The notes under the pieces: model-generated
The model's input: only the letters and a program-made list of their open reading frames with translations
What the model was told of the DNA's origin: nothing
Database searches by the model: none
Assembly (NCBI GenBank): GCA_015350385.1
Contig: WNKI01000002.1
Coordinates: 3,970,894-4,034,893, forward strand
DNA: 64,000 nt
Source of the DNA: Aculops lycopersici
Taxonomy: Eukaryota; Arthropoda; Arachnida; Trombidiformes; Eriophyidae
Reading direction: 5' to 3'
Translations under genes and position numbers: made by a program
Part shown: piece after piece, positions 22,501 through 31,866 of the stretch
Layout: every line of letters begins with the position of its first letter
Numbering within the stretch: position 1 is the first letter of the stretch

Positions 22501-24795
22501 CCAGCTAGACATAGTTTTGACTCAACCATGCAACAGATCGTCAATGCCCAGCAAACGGCAAGATTGAATCTCGACAGGTTGTCCCTGTCAAATGATCCAA
22601 AGAACAACTATTGGGACTCGTCGCTTCTAGACTCGCTGAATGCCTCTAGCTCTTTGCTAGCTGCAAACACTGGACTTGGTGGAGTGACTGAGGCATCATC
22701 GCAGATGTCAGGTGGCGGTTCCGGCGCCCCGGGCGGCGGAAATCAAACTAAAAGTTACCTGGGCTCCGATTCCATGTCCATGGCTGACTCCTCAACTTCT
22801 GGAACTAATGCTGCTAGCGCCTCGTTTCATCTAGCAAATACCATGGCTGGTATCACCACGAACCTGCTCCAAATTGGCCAAGGTCATGCAAGTTTGAGTC
22901 ACCAGCAACAACAACAACGACAACAGCAGCACCAGCAGCATCTACCAAGCATGACCTGCGGCGCGGGCGGCGAATGTTCGAGTATCATCGATGCAGGTGG
23001 TCAATTTTCCATTAGAAATCAGCATACAAATCTACTGTTGGCCAGTCTGCAAACTCCAATCCAATGTCCCGCCTCTACACTCACTCAATCCGGCCTCCTA
23101 CCCCAAATGTCATCAGCCATTGGCGAGCAGCAAGCGGTAGCGGCGGCTGCGGCCGCGGCTACTGCAACGGCAAACTTTGCCGGCTTTATGCCAAACAATT
23201 TGGTCAACCAAAACATAGCCGCAATGTCGCGCTACTTTCCAATTCAAGCCGGAACACACTACAACCACCTACACCACCACCACCACCATCATTTGAACAT
23301 GGCCAATCTGCCCACGGGCATGTTGACAAACGAGCTAAACTTTCTGGATCCCAATGGGCTGAACACGGGACTTGAGCGGCGAGCTAGCGATGGGCAGGCG
23401 AGCTACAATAGCTTGACAAATGCCAGCGGCCAGCAAAGTGGATATAGCACAATAACTAGCGCTAACAACCAGCAAATGTCCGCTTTAGGTCAGACATCAA
23501 TCTCACCCATGGGAGCCAATGATTTGTTCAAAAACTCTGCCCAAGTTTACCACCAACAACAACATTGTGCCGCTAGTCAGCAGCAGGATCATCAAATGGC
23601 CAGCCAACATCATTCATCCTCCTCATCATTCCACATGAGTCCGAGTAGCGGAGGAAACGGTACCGGAAACGGAAACGGAAGACTCCGAGGCTCGAGCATG
23701 AACTCGCCGTGTCTCTCAACCACCGACTCGTCATCTTCGCGGGCCGATGTGCTGGAGGGTTTGGTTGCCCTTGATGTCAGTGGTAGTGGCGGAGGCGGCG
23801 GCGGCAATTCTCAGCCCACGTCTTTGGTTTCAAATGGCAATAATAATAGTTTGAGCTCTGATCAGCGACAGCAACAACAAAGCCATCCGCTCGACTTGTC
23901 CAAGAGCGACACCAATAAGAACAATGTCAATTCCCAAACCATTCAATCGCCTGGAGTGAGCCAGCAGATTGATGTCCAAAAATTTAGAAACCAAATGATG
24001 GACGATCAAAATAGAGGATCAGATCAGAGGAGCAACTCGACCACCTCGTCATCGTTGATATTTCCATACTTCTCTACAACCAACACAACAACATCTATCG
24101 CAGCAACCAGGAGTAATGCCAACTCAACATCAACCTCGCCAAGGGGATCGACCTACAACAATAGCAGCATCCAAATTCCCTTTTGCCAAGTGTCCCCCTC
24201 AACCATTAGCCTATCGGGTGGCGGGCCTGGCCACTTACCCAACCGGCGGAAGCGCCACTCGCTCGAAACGGAATCCCGTCACTTCCATCATTCGCAACTC
24301 GTTCAATCTGGTCTCTGCTCGCATCATCACCATCACCACCATCAGCAGCAGCAACAACAACCACAACAACAACAACACAACCAGTCGCCTGCTAGTCCTG
24401 CTGCAACCGGCGAGCGCCTGCCAATAGTATCCACCTCGCCAAAGTGTCGCTTACACAGTCATGATAAGTGTCTAGCTGGCGCTGGAATCAGATTGAGTGG
24501 CGGCGGCGCAAACTCGCCTCATTCGCACCCCCATCACCATCACCACCACAACCACCACCATCAGCCTCCTCTCAAATATCCGACTAAATCACACCTGGGC
24601 CAGTTGCGTAACTTTGCTCAAACTTTCTCGTATAAAAACCTGGTCAAAGGTGAGGCGGTAAAGCAGCAGCAACAACCACCGACCTCAGGTTCAATGGATG
24701 TAAGTGACGGACCATTGGCATCAGCAACAACACTAGCAAACTCACTTAATTCAAGCTCATCAACACCAACCACCAAGCCAGACTCTGGCGTTTAA
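19504..24795 (+). CDS. Salt-inducible kinase (SIK2/SIK3 type), giant intronless form
   Basis: A 1763-residue Ser/Thr kinase of the AMPK-related SIK group. The catalytic domain spans about 191-446 (HYELKKTLGKGNFSTV to HAWIKKH) with HRDLKAENLL, DFGFAN and activation segment LSTWCGSPPYAAPE. Thr348 there is the expected LKB1 site. A UBA-like helix bundle follows (about 695-742, IDDQIIDFMVDNL). SIKs keep CRTC coactivators and class IIa HDACs in the cytosol and are switched off by PKA. Basic sites fit that control: Ser776 (RKPS), Ser928 (QRKS), Ser1295 (ERRASDG, close to the SIK 14-3-3 site) and Ser1586 (RKRHS). The long tail has Q, N, H, G and S runs. It is larger than human SIK3 (about 1260-1370) and has no intron. 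The start is the first ATG in frame. Confidence 0.94.
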   Translation: MEQPRDTRATGTSTGSSPATSKSWLKEKKILYQRIQEDNRLPLFLKSNKISGAAHQAAISSTQMQIQPQPQQTANQSRRNNDKGTNNNNSNNNNNSGSGTSQQNSHQSHHHHRHHHTRDLATTSGSNAGCRPANELDNQPKQQPKEEPIVQVPRDWRIASLGGANVEQHQSSASRHQHQHQQPNTTTIGHYELKKTLGKGNFSTVKLAQHRITNHSVAIKVVKTSILSEDNLMKVNREIDVLKKLGKHEHIVRLYQVIKTKRYFMLVTEYCANGELYDYLVDKGRLSEPQACNFFLQILSAIEYLHDRNIVHRDLKAENLLLNENYKCVKIADFGFANYFERDKLLSTWCGSPPYAAPELFKGLQYVGPPVDIWSLGVILYVLVCGSLPFDGHNLVYLKSRVLSGKFRIPFFMSCECESLVRGMLRLDPERRFGIRQIRAHAWIKKHGGGSMENPTTTATIKNQVQMTSAPTESGSGGANTQTKLSILSDAESSYGKTQSIECSDTTQEDNSVAAAASSQSNATPTMSTNNRGQSLDMDEVKASRAIGHQQPVIVEGGDSKATGDTEQDASMLCLTSSTTTKVNTSQVAGNHQGGANIKFPKQQQQVGGDTIHNFVNTDIANAVSNMSIDSNNSSMSMSTTHGGANDNSNSNAMSTQSIGRSQSNSLKQESSRGSEATTGSSRATTLGHLNKQNSIDDQIIDFMVDNLRVAENSELIRHSIAHDKYDDLHAIYRLIRDQPEIFLKSQQQRPQNEFKIPSLPLIPSSRTSDPNRKPSITTGFFQQPTSNSSPSSQQQTPMPASIAASATTTASEPHPARNETDQNKSQQQTNRFDFSGPNLKGVKISTSSVGGSAGDHEMDEESSVKQVGDQIGSRQQGGDEAMETQQPAQDIVMDLATTNESIATDTVINDSNSNKPVESILLKQRKSEDSSWQNPPIFLTPPIETAASRLNGASGSTSGQISSTDDPSNKQVAAVAVAVAVVQVAPVQQQTNTTTSTQPARHSFDSTMQQIVNAQQTARLNLDRLSLSNDPKNNYWDSSLLDSLNASSSLLAANTGLGGVTEASSQMSGGGSGAPGGGNQTKSYLGSDSMSMADSSTSGTNAASASFHLANTMAGITTNLLQIGQGHASLSHQQQQQRQQQHQQHLPSMTCGAGGECSSIIDAGGQFSIRNQHTNLLLASLQTPIQCPASTLTQSGLLPQMSSAIGEQQAVAAAAAAATATANFAGFMPNNLVNQNIAAMSRYFPIQAGTHYNHLHHHHHHHLNMANLPTGMLTNELNFLDPNGLNTGLERRASDGQASYNSLTNASGQQSGYSTITSANNQQMSALGQTSISPMGANDLFKNSAQVYHQQQHCAASQQQDHQMASQHHSSSSSFHMSPSSGGNGTGNGNGRLRGSSMNSPCLSTTDSSSSRADVLEGLVALDVSGSGGGGGGNSQPTSLVSNGNNNSLSSDQRQQQQSHPLDLSKSDTNKNNVNSQTIQSPGVSQQIDVQKFRNQMMDDQNRGSDQRSNSTTSSSLIFPYFSTTNTTTSIAATRSNANSTSTSPRGSTYNNSSIQIPFCQVSPSTISLSGGGPGHLPNRRKRHSLETESRHFHHSQLVQSGLCSHHHHHHHQQQQQQPQQQQHNQSPASPAATGERLPIVSTSPKCRLHSHDKCLAGAGIRLSGGGANSPHSHPHHHHHHNHHHQPPLKYPTKSHLGQLRNFAQTFSYKNLVKGEAVKQQQQPPTSGSMDVSDGPLASATTLANSLNSSSSTPTTKPDSGV

Positions 24796-25628
24796 CAAAA
24801 CTTATCACCCAATTGGAAAGCATCATATCATGTAACAAGAAACAATGTTTCACATAAATGTTATTTGTTGTTATATCTCAAGCAGAGCGAGAATCTCACT
24901 CGATGGATCAAATAAAGATATCTAATATAATACTAGAAATCATCATGGAAATTTTTGTCAATGAACTTTTTCCTCAAATAAATGAGCTCTTACACTAAGA
25001 CTAGGTTTTAAATTTCAAGCTTGCCAGGTTAGTGGTGAGATTGAGCAGAAAAAATAGCTACAGTCGCTACGATTGTCGCCTACATTCAGTATTCCATCAT
25101 GCACTACTGCCTTTACTTGAGTTCACCGATTGTAGCTGCAGTAGCCGCCACAGAAGTTACCATTACAGCTCCAAGTAGCACAGGCAGTGGCAATGGTATT
25201 AAATGCTGACGAACGGTAGTGTAGCCAATGTTTCAGTGGTAGTGCTACAAACAACAGCGACAATAACATCAAAAACATTGGACAGGTTAGTCATCATGAG
25301 ACAATTTGGATACTAAAAATATTGATCAATCTATCATTAGTTACAGGCTCAAAAGATAAAATAGATGGAGCATCAGTTAAAGGTAGAGGCGCTTGTATTC
25401 AACTGACTGAACCGCTTGAGTCTAAAGAAAAAGGATTGTTATTAGAAGCAAGAGAATAGTCGTATTAGAGCAAAAAACGTCTAACAACTATAACTATAAC
25501 ATAATCTCTAATCTATTTGCGAGGTTCTTTAGTTGATATATAATTTGGCTTATAGTAGATAGAGAAATTAGTGTTATTTCCAATTTGAAGTGCATTTGCT
25601 AAAACATAGCAGAAAAATCTGAACCATC
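24796..25628. other. Spacer between SIK and SMIM14
   Basis: About 830 bases with a SIK poly(A) signal at 24911-24916. Otherwise AT-rich and without a recognisable gene. Confidence 0.5.
24911..24916 (+). promoter_or_regulatory. Poly(A) signal AATAAA for SIK
   Basis: Canonical hexamer 115 bases after the SIK stop. Confidence 0.6.
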
Positions 25629-26090
25629 ATGGCAGACAGTGGCGATTTTTCTGGCGGGCCGGGCGATGACTTTTCAGGCAGTGGCGGTGACGGCAGCCAT
25701 GATATGTGTTCGTTCTTGTCCAATATTGTTAACCAGAGGAGAACTGTTGAAAGATTAATTGATTGGCTAAGACATTCGCAAACCACCTGCACGGACACCG
25801 CCTGTTTCGATGATCTTTCTCTCTCAAATCCAAGAGCCGATGGGGTTTTGAATGGAGATGGAGATTATGCCGACGAATCTCTTTTAGAAGAGCCATTCGC
25901 CTTAGTCATGTGTCTTTTGTTTGGACTTCTAACAATTGTAGCCATGAATTTAGCTAGGGATAGAGAGTCCCGAGCAATTAAGAACAACAAAAATAACAAC
26001 GGCATTTCAGGCGACAACCATCCAAATCGATCGCGTCGCAATCCAGATGGCGACGACGACGACGACCACAATCGTAGACCGACGTTCTAA
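25629..26090 (+). CDS. SMIM14: Small integral membrane protein 14 (SMIM14)
   Basis: A 153-residue single-pass protein. After a Gly/Ser/Asp-rich start, the block CSFLSNIVNQRRTVERLIDW continuing through LRHSQTTCTDTAC (Cys27 to Cys59) lines up with the conserved N-terminal part of vertebrate SMIM14 (C4orf34): a Cys, an RRLI-like helix, then SQxxCTDxxC. One membrane segment lies at about 89-108. The tail is hydrophilic with Asn and Asp runs, longer than the roughly 99-residue vertebrate protein. The vertebrate protein is found at the ER; its function is poorly understood. It converges on VPS41 with 539 bases between stops. Confidence 0.88.
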   Translation: MADSGDFSGGPGDDFSGSGGDGSHDMCSFLSNIVNQRRTVERLIDWLRHSQTTCTDTACFDDLSLSNPRADGVLNGDGDYADESLLEEPFALVMCLLFGLLTIVAMNLARDRESRAIKNNKNNNGISGDNHPNRSRRNPDGDDDDDHNRRPTF

Positions 26091-26629
26091 ATTAACCTAC
26101 CTAAATTACTGGCTGTAGTAACAACAGTCGAGCTACGAGAAGCATGAACTCGGCTAGTGTCCAATGATGACGAAAAACTATCCAGAGAGTAGGTTTCCAT
26201 CAGCAAGAAGAAACATTAAATTGGATTGTATGTAAAACCTTCAGGAGGTAACAGTATCCTCGATAGTAGAAACGGCAACGAATTTAGAATCGAAGTACCG
26301 ACCACTAGGATAATCCGATCGTATTGTGATAGAGACAAACAATCCCATCTAAATCTAACTAAGAATTGTTAATATCATTATGAAACTAAATAGAATGCAT
26401 GCATATGATTACAATTATCACACAATTGATTAACATATCGGGAGCCAAAAGCAATATCTGAAGTAAGAGAATCACAAAATTAAATTCAAGCACCAACCGA
26501 TAACGTCATATCTAAAGTCGTTAACTTGCGCTTATTACATTCATGGCAAGAATCATGTAATCAGACTTCTGAAACGCATACAGGAAATCTCCTAATATAG
26601 ACTTGAGTCGTCTCTATTGAACACCAATA
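26091..26629. other. Convergent 3' region of SMIM14 and VPS41
   Basis: No canonical AATAAA on either strand that I could find; an ATTAAA variant near 26215 could serve SMIM14. AT-rich, no gene. Confidence 0.45.
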
Positions 26630-29620
26630 TCAACTGTTTAATTGAGCATCGTAGTCTTTCTCTAGCATGCAAACTCGACAGGTCAACATCTTGGCCGACA
26701 TGTCAGCGTCCATCTGATTGCTATTGTTTGCACTTGCGTCAGAACAACATTCTTCGTGGAAAACATGGTGACAACCAAAGACAACCAGGTCGTTTAGAGA
26801 GCTACCACTTGTGGCCGACTGTTGGTTTGTTCGTGAACCGGAAGAGCCGCCAATTAGATTGGTCCCAACAGCTCCGCTACCCCCAACTCCGGAGCCCTCG
26901 GTGTTCACAGATCTGGTCTGACTTAAGTTGTCGACTAGGGCATCTGAGAAAAGAGATTGGTTGCAATGATCACACAAACGATCTACCTTGATGCCAATGC
27001 CTTGAGTTTGGCAACGGATTTGCTTTTCCAATAGAGCGAAACAATCTCTGGCCATCAGATCGCGACAACTTCGCTCTAAAGATATTTGTAGTTGATAATC
27101 TCTTAATATCTTAACTAGAGCTGGCATCAATCCTTCAATCTCGCAACCGTTCGGTATCCGATCGATGAGTTCCTTGGGATCGCTTATATCTGTGCCAATA
27201 TTCTTCAATAGCTCGCCTATGTATTCGGGTCTTGCCATAGAGTGGGCTATCAAGTCTTTCCACAGTTCAGTATCTTGGTGTTCTTTGCAAAACTCAATTG
27301 ATTCATTGATATCTTCCTGAGAGTCCATTATGTACCTGAGGGCTGTTCTCAGGTCACCCATTCGACCATATAGGAAAACAACTTCCTTAATTAGGTTGGC
27401 CTCTTTACAAATCTCTAAGGCCTCCTCAAGTTGGTAGTTGGTGGATAACTTTAAAAAACTCATAAGGGATTCCCTCTGGTGTTGCGCATAGAGTCTAACC
27501 ATCAAATTATGATACTCAAGACAGGAGTCTGGGTCCTTTAGCACTAATCTATGGAGGTATGAGACTAGATACCCTTGGGATTTATATCTTTCCAATCGTT
27601 CAACAACGTCCTTCATTGGTATTGATTCTATGTTTTCCACCAACAACTGCGAGGTTTCGTTGGCGTCTATTTGCATCAACCTGTCCACTCGATCACGCAG
27701 AATCGATACCAAGCTATTGTTTCTAATTAATGAGAATATCCTAGTTTTATCATTGTAATCTAAATATATATTTACAGCATCCTCAAATCTACCCATTCGT
27801 GTGTATAGCTCAGCTAAGGCCTCATTCAATACTAAATTCTTGGGATCGTTGGCTAGGTTTCTTATAACTTGATCTGTCATAGCTTGCAGTGAATATAACT
27901 GGCAAGGTATCTCCTTGATTGCCTTGAAGAAACTGACAGAGTCATTGCGGAGAAATTCGTTTAGAATAAAATTATAACTTTCTTGTTTTAGGTGGAAGTC
28001 ATTAAGACTCTTCGGCAGAAACGGTAGCAGGTGCTTGAGTTGGTTCAATTTACAAAACTTATCTATTTCCGAGTCCCACATTGACTGATCTTTGCCACAT
28101 ATTGAGGAACACAATCTGGCTGCCTCAATATAACTATCTGGTGTAGCTTTGTTCAATAGTTGGCGCATATAAATCTCCTCTATCTCCCTTAAAGAATGTC
28201 GATTGAGATCTGATGCTTTCTCCTTGGCAAATTGGTAGCACTCTTTGATCATGGAATGCTGAATCAGCCAGTCAATATGATCGTCATGATCACGAGGTTT
28301 GGCTGATATGACATCCTTGGGGCAAACGATGAAATAGATACCCTCGCTATGTAAACTCTGTAGGTTATATGGGAAAGATATCGATCCAGGATGTTGATGA
28401 TGATGTTGTGATGAAGAATTATGATGACTTGACGTGGAGGAGTTCTTCTTTGGAGGCGAGGTTAGGCAACCATTAGGAGTTAGAACATCTTTAGATACTT
28501 CGTTGTAGCTATTGGAGTAGGTTTCGAGGACGTGCACCTGAGGTCTAATCAATTGCGAGATAGCGGCAGTTTCTCCTGCTGATGTGTTGCTAGTTGATAG
28601 TGCTGAGCTACTATTTTGATCCGATATTGTTGTTGATTGGATCATACTGTAGTTTTTGGTTGCATCCGAAGACGCTATAGACGATGGAATGGACGTCAAA
28701 GATGAATCACAGCTTGACTGAGTATCGCGAGATGCTCGCCGATACCTTTGGAATGGATAGTTGATTGATAGGGTCAATAGGCAATCCTTGAAAGGTGATA
28801 GACCACAAACAGTGAAGTCTGTCTCAAACATTGAGACAATTTCCACATACTTGCGGGGTAATTCTTTTAGTTGCGTATCATTTAATACTTCATGAGATCG
28901 TTCCTTAATGAGACAAACTTTGACTGTGTTGCCCCATCCCATTAGTAGGGTCCGCTTGTCTTTCCATGCGAATTGACATGGATCTAGACTATCGAGATCG
29001 CTTTCGCGTTTAATACGTGTGATTATTGCCCTTTGCTCTACATCGAATATCTGCACTGAAGAATCCGTGGCCCAGGCTATGAATTGGCCCTGCCAAGAGA
29101 GTGTTCTCACTTTTTGTTCTTTGGTTTGCAAAACTGTTGATTTGTATCGAGCGAGAAATCCTCTCTCGTATAATACCACCCTGTCATCGCCGGACACGAA
29201 TCTTCGTCCACTACCGGCGCTGTGAAAGTTTGGATCGATGGCAACTACATTCATCGGCTTGTCTGGCATCAATACAAAGTTGTGCTCATTATCACATAGG
29301 CCATAAACGACCAATCTATCACTGCTACAACTAACCAAATACTCGCCCTTCTCGTCGATACTAATACATGATACCGACTTAAGGTGGACACACAAATCTT
29401 GACCATGAACCTTGTTGCCCTGATGATCGAAAACATGGATACGTCCGTATAGAGTGCCGATGGCAAAGAACTTGCTGTGTAGACAGGAGCTGGTTATTGA
29501 GTCCGTTCGAATAATGTTAGCCAGGTCATTCAAAATTCTCTCATATGAAAGTTTAGGCTCGTCAATAATTTCATCGGATGAATCATCCAATACTGTGGCA
29601 TCGTTATTTCCCTCTGACAT
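26630..29620 (-). CDS. VPS41: VPS41, HOPS complex subunit
   Basis: An intronless 996-residue protein. The N-terminal half is a beta-propeller with blocks shared with VPS41 (FAIGTLYGRIHVFDHQGNKV, YVEIVSMFETDF, DDHIDWL). A helical clathrin-repeat region follows (NEALAELYTRMGRFEDAVNI, GELLKNIGTDI), and the end is a RING-H2 zinc motif (Cys883, Cys886, Cys950, His952, His955, Cys958, Cys981, Cys984). VPS41 tethers late endosomes, lysosomes and AP-3 vesicles for fusion and binds Rab7-type GTPases through HOPS. It is about 140 residues longer than human VPS41 because of a Ser/Thr-rich insert in the propeller (about 295-400) and a Gly/Ser-rich insert of about 40 residues inside the RING. It shares a 320-base head-to-head promoter region with EMC3. 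Confidence 0.95.
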   Translation of the reverse strand: MSEGNNDATVLDDSSDEIIDEPKLSYERILNDLANIIRTDSITSSCLHSKFFAIGTLYGRIHVFDHQGNKVHGQDLCVHLKSVSCISIDEKGEYLVSCSSDRLVVYGLCDNEHNFVLMPDKPMNVVAIDPNFHSAGSGRRFVSGDDRVVLYERGFLARYKSTVLQTKEQKVRTLSWQGQFIAWATDSSVQIFDVEQRAIITRIKRESDLDSLDPCQFAWKDKRTLLMGWGNTVKVCLIKERSHEVLNDTQLKELPRKYVEIVSMFETDFTVCGLSPFKDCLLTLSINYPFQRYRRASRDTQSSCDSSLTSIPSSIASSDATKNYSMIQSTTISDQNSSSALSTSNTSAGETAAISQLIRPQVHVLETYSNSYNEVSKDVLTPNGCLTSPPKKNSSTSSHHNSSSQHHHQHPGSISFPYNLQSLHSEGIYFIVCPKDVISAKPRDHDDHIDWLIQHSMIKECYQFAKEKASDLNRHSLREIEEIYMRQLLNKATPDSYIEAARLCSSICGKDQSMWDSEIDKFCKLNQLKHLLPFLPKSLNDFHLKQESYNFILNEFLRNDSVSFFKAIKEIPCQLYSLQAMTDQVIRNLANDPKNLVLNEALAELYTRMGRFEDAVNIYLDYNDKTRIFSLIRNNSLVSILRDRVDRLMQIDANETSQLLVENIESIPMKDVVERLERYKSQGYLVSYLHRLVLKDPDSCLEYHNLMVRLYAQHQRESLMSFLKLSTNYQLEEALEICKEANLIKEVVFLYGRMGDLRTALRYIMDSQEDINESIEFCKEHQDTELWKDLIAHSMARPEYIGELLKNIGTDISDPKELIDRIPNGCEIEGLMPALVKILRDYQLQISLERSCRDLMARDCFALLEKQIRCQTQGIGIKVDRLCDHCNQSLFSDALVDNLSQTRSVNTEGSGVGGSGAVGTNLIGGSSGSRTNQQSATSGSSLNDLVVFGCHHVFHEECCSDASANNSNQMDADMSAKMLTCRVCMLEKDYDAQLNS

Positions 29621-29940
29621 GCTGATATGGTCAAAATTTATATATAATGATAAATCAGGTGTGATATTATTAGTTTGTGCAATTCATGGTGAATAATTGA
29701 TGTTGTGGGTTTTGTTGAAGTTTTTCGCCCATCATGTCATCTGGAGTGGCACACTGAATCGTGGTCTGGAAAATCTCTCTTTCTCTGTGGCAATTCTCTC
29801 GCATAACAGCTGATCTTTTGCCAGAGATCTCGGATTTAATCATGAAATTCTCCTTTAATCTATCCAAAATCTATCTATTAACCAGATGATATAAGATTTA
29901 CTTACACTATTCCACGAGAAGTATTTAGAAAACGATTGCA
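29621..29940. promoter_or_regulatory. Shared promoter region of VPS41 and EMC3
   Basis: Only 320 bases separate the two divergent start codons, so both promoters and both 5' UTRs lie here. I see no clear TATA box. Shared control is inference. Confidence 0.7.
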
Positions 29941-30654
29941 ATGTTAGAGTCAGATCTATTAATCGACCCAGATATTAGGGTTTGGGTATTTTTACCCATC
30001 GTAGTTATCACGTTCCTTGTAGGAGTATTAAGAAATTATGTAACTATTCTATTGATGTCCACTAAAAAGGTGGAATTACAACAAATTCAAGATTCTCAAG
30101 CTCTGATTAGGGCAAGATTATTACGGGAGAACGGCAAATATTTACCGAAAAATTCCTACCTCATGAGACGGCATTTCTTTAACAACGCCGAGACTGGCTA
30201 CTTGACACAAGCTAAGAACAGGCCAAGTGTACAGCCAAATCCGATGAGCGATCCATCCATGATGACTGATATGTTGAAGAGTAATCTAACAAACATGTTG
30301 CCTACAATACTAATCGCCGGTTGGATTAATTGGACATTCTCAGGCTTCGTCACAACCCGAGTGCCCTTTCCCCTGACTCTCAGATTTAAACCCATGTTAC
30401 AACGAGGTATTGAGCTGGCCTCATTAAACTCAAGTTGGGTCAGTTCGGCCTCATGGTATTTCTTGAACGTCTTTGGTCTACGTGGAATCTACACTCTAGT
30501 ATTGGGCGAGAACAACTCGGCAGACCATACAAAGGGGATGCAAGATCAAATGTCTGGCGCTGCCATGTCGATGCCGACTGACCCAAAGCCAGCATTCAAG
30601 GCAGAATGGGAGATGCTCGAGATAACCGAGCACCAGTCAGCGTTGCCAGCCTGA
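29941..30654 (+). CDS. EMC3: EMC3, ER membrane protein complex subunit 3
   Basis: A 237-residue Oxa1-superfamily membrane protein (formerly TMEM111), intronless. The opening block (LLIDPDIRVWVFLPIVVITF), the cytosolic basic segment (YLPKNSYLMRRHFFNNAETG) and WINWTFSGFVTTRVPFPLT are closely conserved in EMC3. Three membrane segments are visible (about 15-35, 115-133 and 165-185). With EMC6 it forms the insertase core of the ER membrane protein complex, placing tail-anchored and multipass proteins in the ER. It is slightly shorter than the 261-residue human protein, mostly at the C-terminus. Confidence 0.97.
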   Translation: MLESDLLIDPDIRVWVFLPIVVITFLVGVLRNYVTILLMSTKKVELQQIQDSQALIRARLLRENGKYLPKNSYLMRRHFFNNAETGYLTQAKNRPSVQPNPMSDPSMMTDMLKSNLTNMLPTILIAGWINWTFSGFVTTRVPFPLTLRFKPMLQRGIELASLNSSWVSSASWYFLNVFGLRGIYTLVLGENNSADHTKGMQDQMSGAAMSMPTDPKPAFKAEWEMLEITEHQSALPA

Positions 30655-30689
30655 TGGAATGACCCCGGTTGAGTGTTCAGTAGATTGTG

Positions 30690-30695
30690 AATAAA
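30690..30695 (+). promoter_or_regulatory. Poly(A) signal AATAAA for EMC3
   Basis: Canonical hexamer 36 bases after the stop. Confidence 0.65.
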
Positions 30696-31254
30696 TTTTG
30701 TATAAGACAATGATAATTCATACGAGACCGACTAAGGCCACGAAATTCGCGTTGATTATGACCAAGTTTTGGACATTGCAGCCACCTTCCCCACCAACAT
30801 CTTATTGAAATCCGAGGAGGTGAATATCTACCACAGTACATTGTCTAGACTCTCGAGGTCTCTAGGGCTCGATACCACTAATTTTGAACAAATTCAATGC
30901 TTCCAACTCAAAACTGACTCTCCTCTTGTTGATCTGATGAGAAGAGTCTCAGCATGTCAGCGACTGCACCACCTCAAGTCATCGCGAGCTTGTGAAACTT
31001 TTTGTTAACAGTGTAACCGAAGCGAGTGGTAGGAGCAATCAATTGATCGTGTATCAATTTCAAATTTGTCAATATTTGTCCTTTGTAATAGCTATAGTAA
31101 ATATGAACTCCACCCAGTAACTAGCTATTGCAATTTTTGCAATTAAACTCTCGAGGCGCGCACATTTAGATACGAGAGCAACAAGTGGAGGCTCGCCCAA
31201 AATGAAACTTGTACCCTCCCTCTCACTGTCTCTTGCCGTGAGAGCTTCGTGCAG

Positions 31255-31285
31255 ACTCCGTACTGCGGTCCGCAGTCTGCGGAGT
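31255..31285. repeat. Nested inverted repeat (possible hairpin)
   Basis: Inner arms ACTGCGG (31262-31268) and CCGCAGT (31270-31276) are separated by one base. Outer arms ACTCCG (31255-31260) and CGGAGT (31280-31285) enclose them. It could be a dyad protein-binding site or a cruciform; the one-base loop argues against a tight RNA hairpin at the centre. Confidence 0.6.
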
Positions 31286-31866
31286 ATTGATGAATGTGTT
31301 AGATGAAGCGAGACAACAACCAAGGGGTGAACGTACAAAGCAAAACAGATGCGCCCCACGCAATGTGTAACTCATAGTGCTGAATATTTCTTTAGTGATT
31401 CCATCTATTAGGTTGGCTGATGATATCATAAGTGTATAGTTCTCTTTTATATATTGTATAGAAGTTATTTTAGTTTAGCTATTGATAAGCATTTCATCCT
31501 GAGTTCAGATTATTAATCCTCTCTCTGTGGTAGATGTCCATGTTGTAACGACAACAAGTTAGTACGAGCTTTGGCACGAAGCAAGATATTTTAATCCCTC
31601 CCAACGGCCCAATTTGCTTCTTGCATTAAGTTTTAAATCAAGCAATTCAATTAGTGATCTCTTCGGCCACAAAGACTCTCAAGAAGTCACATGTAGGCCA
31701 AAAAGATCCAAGTGATTCTTAAATCAAAGGGATAAACTGCTAGCAAGCTGAAATGATTTGGCGATCTATCAACAAGTAGACCTGCCCATGGTAGAAACGA
31801 ACGACAATAGAGTTTAATCGAGGAAAACATAAACAAACACACCGGGCAATAAAATAACCACCAACA

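Larger units (their letters stand above)
30655..31866. other. Spacer between EMC3 and PAK
   Basis: About 1.2 kb. Holds the EMC3 poly(A) signal, one CAACAAGTGG word (31179-31188), and a nested inverted repeat at 31255-31285. No convincing gene. Confidence 0.5.
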
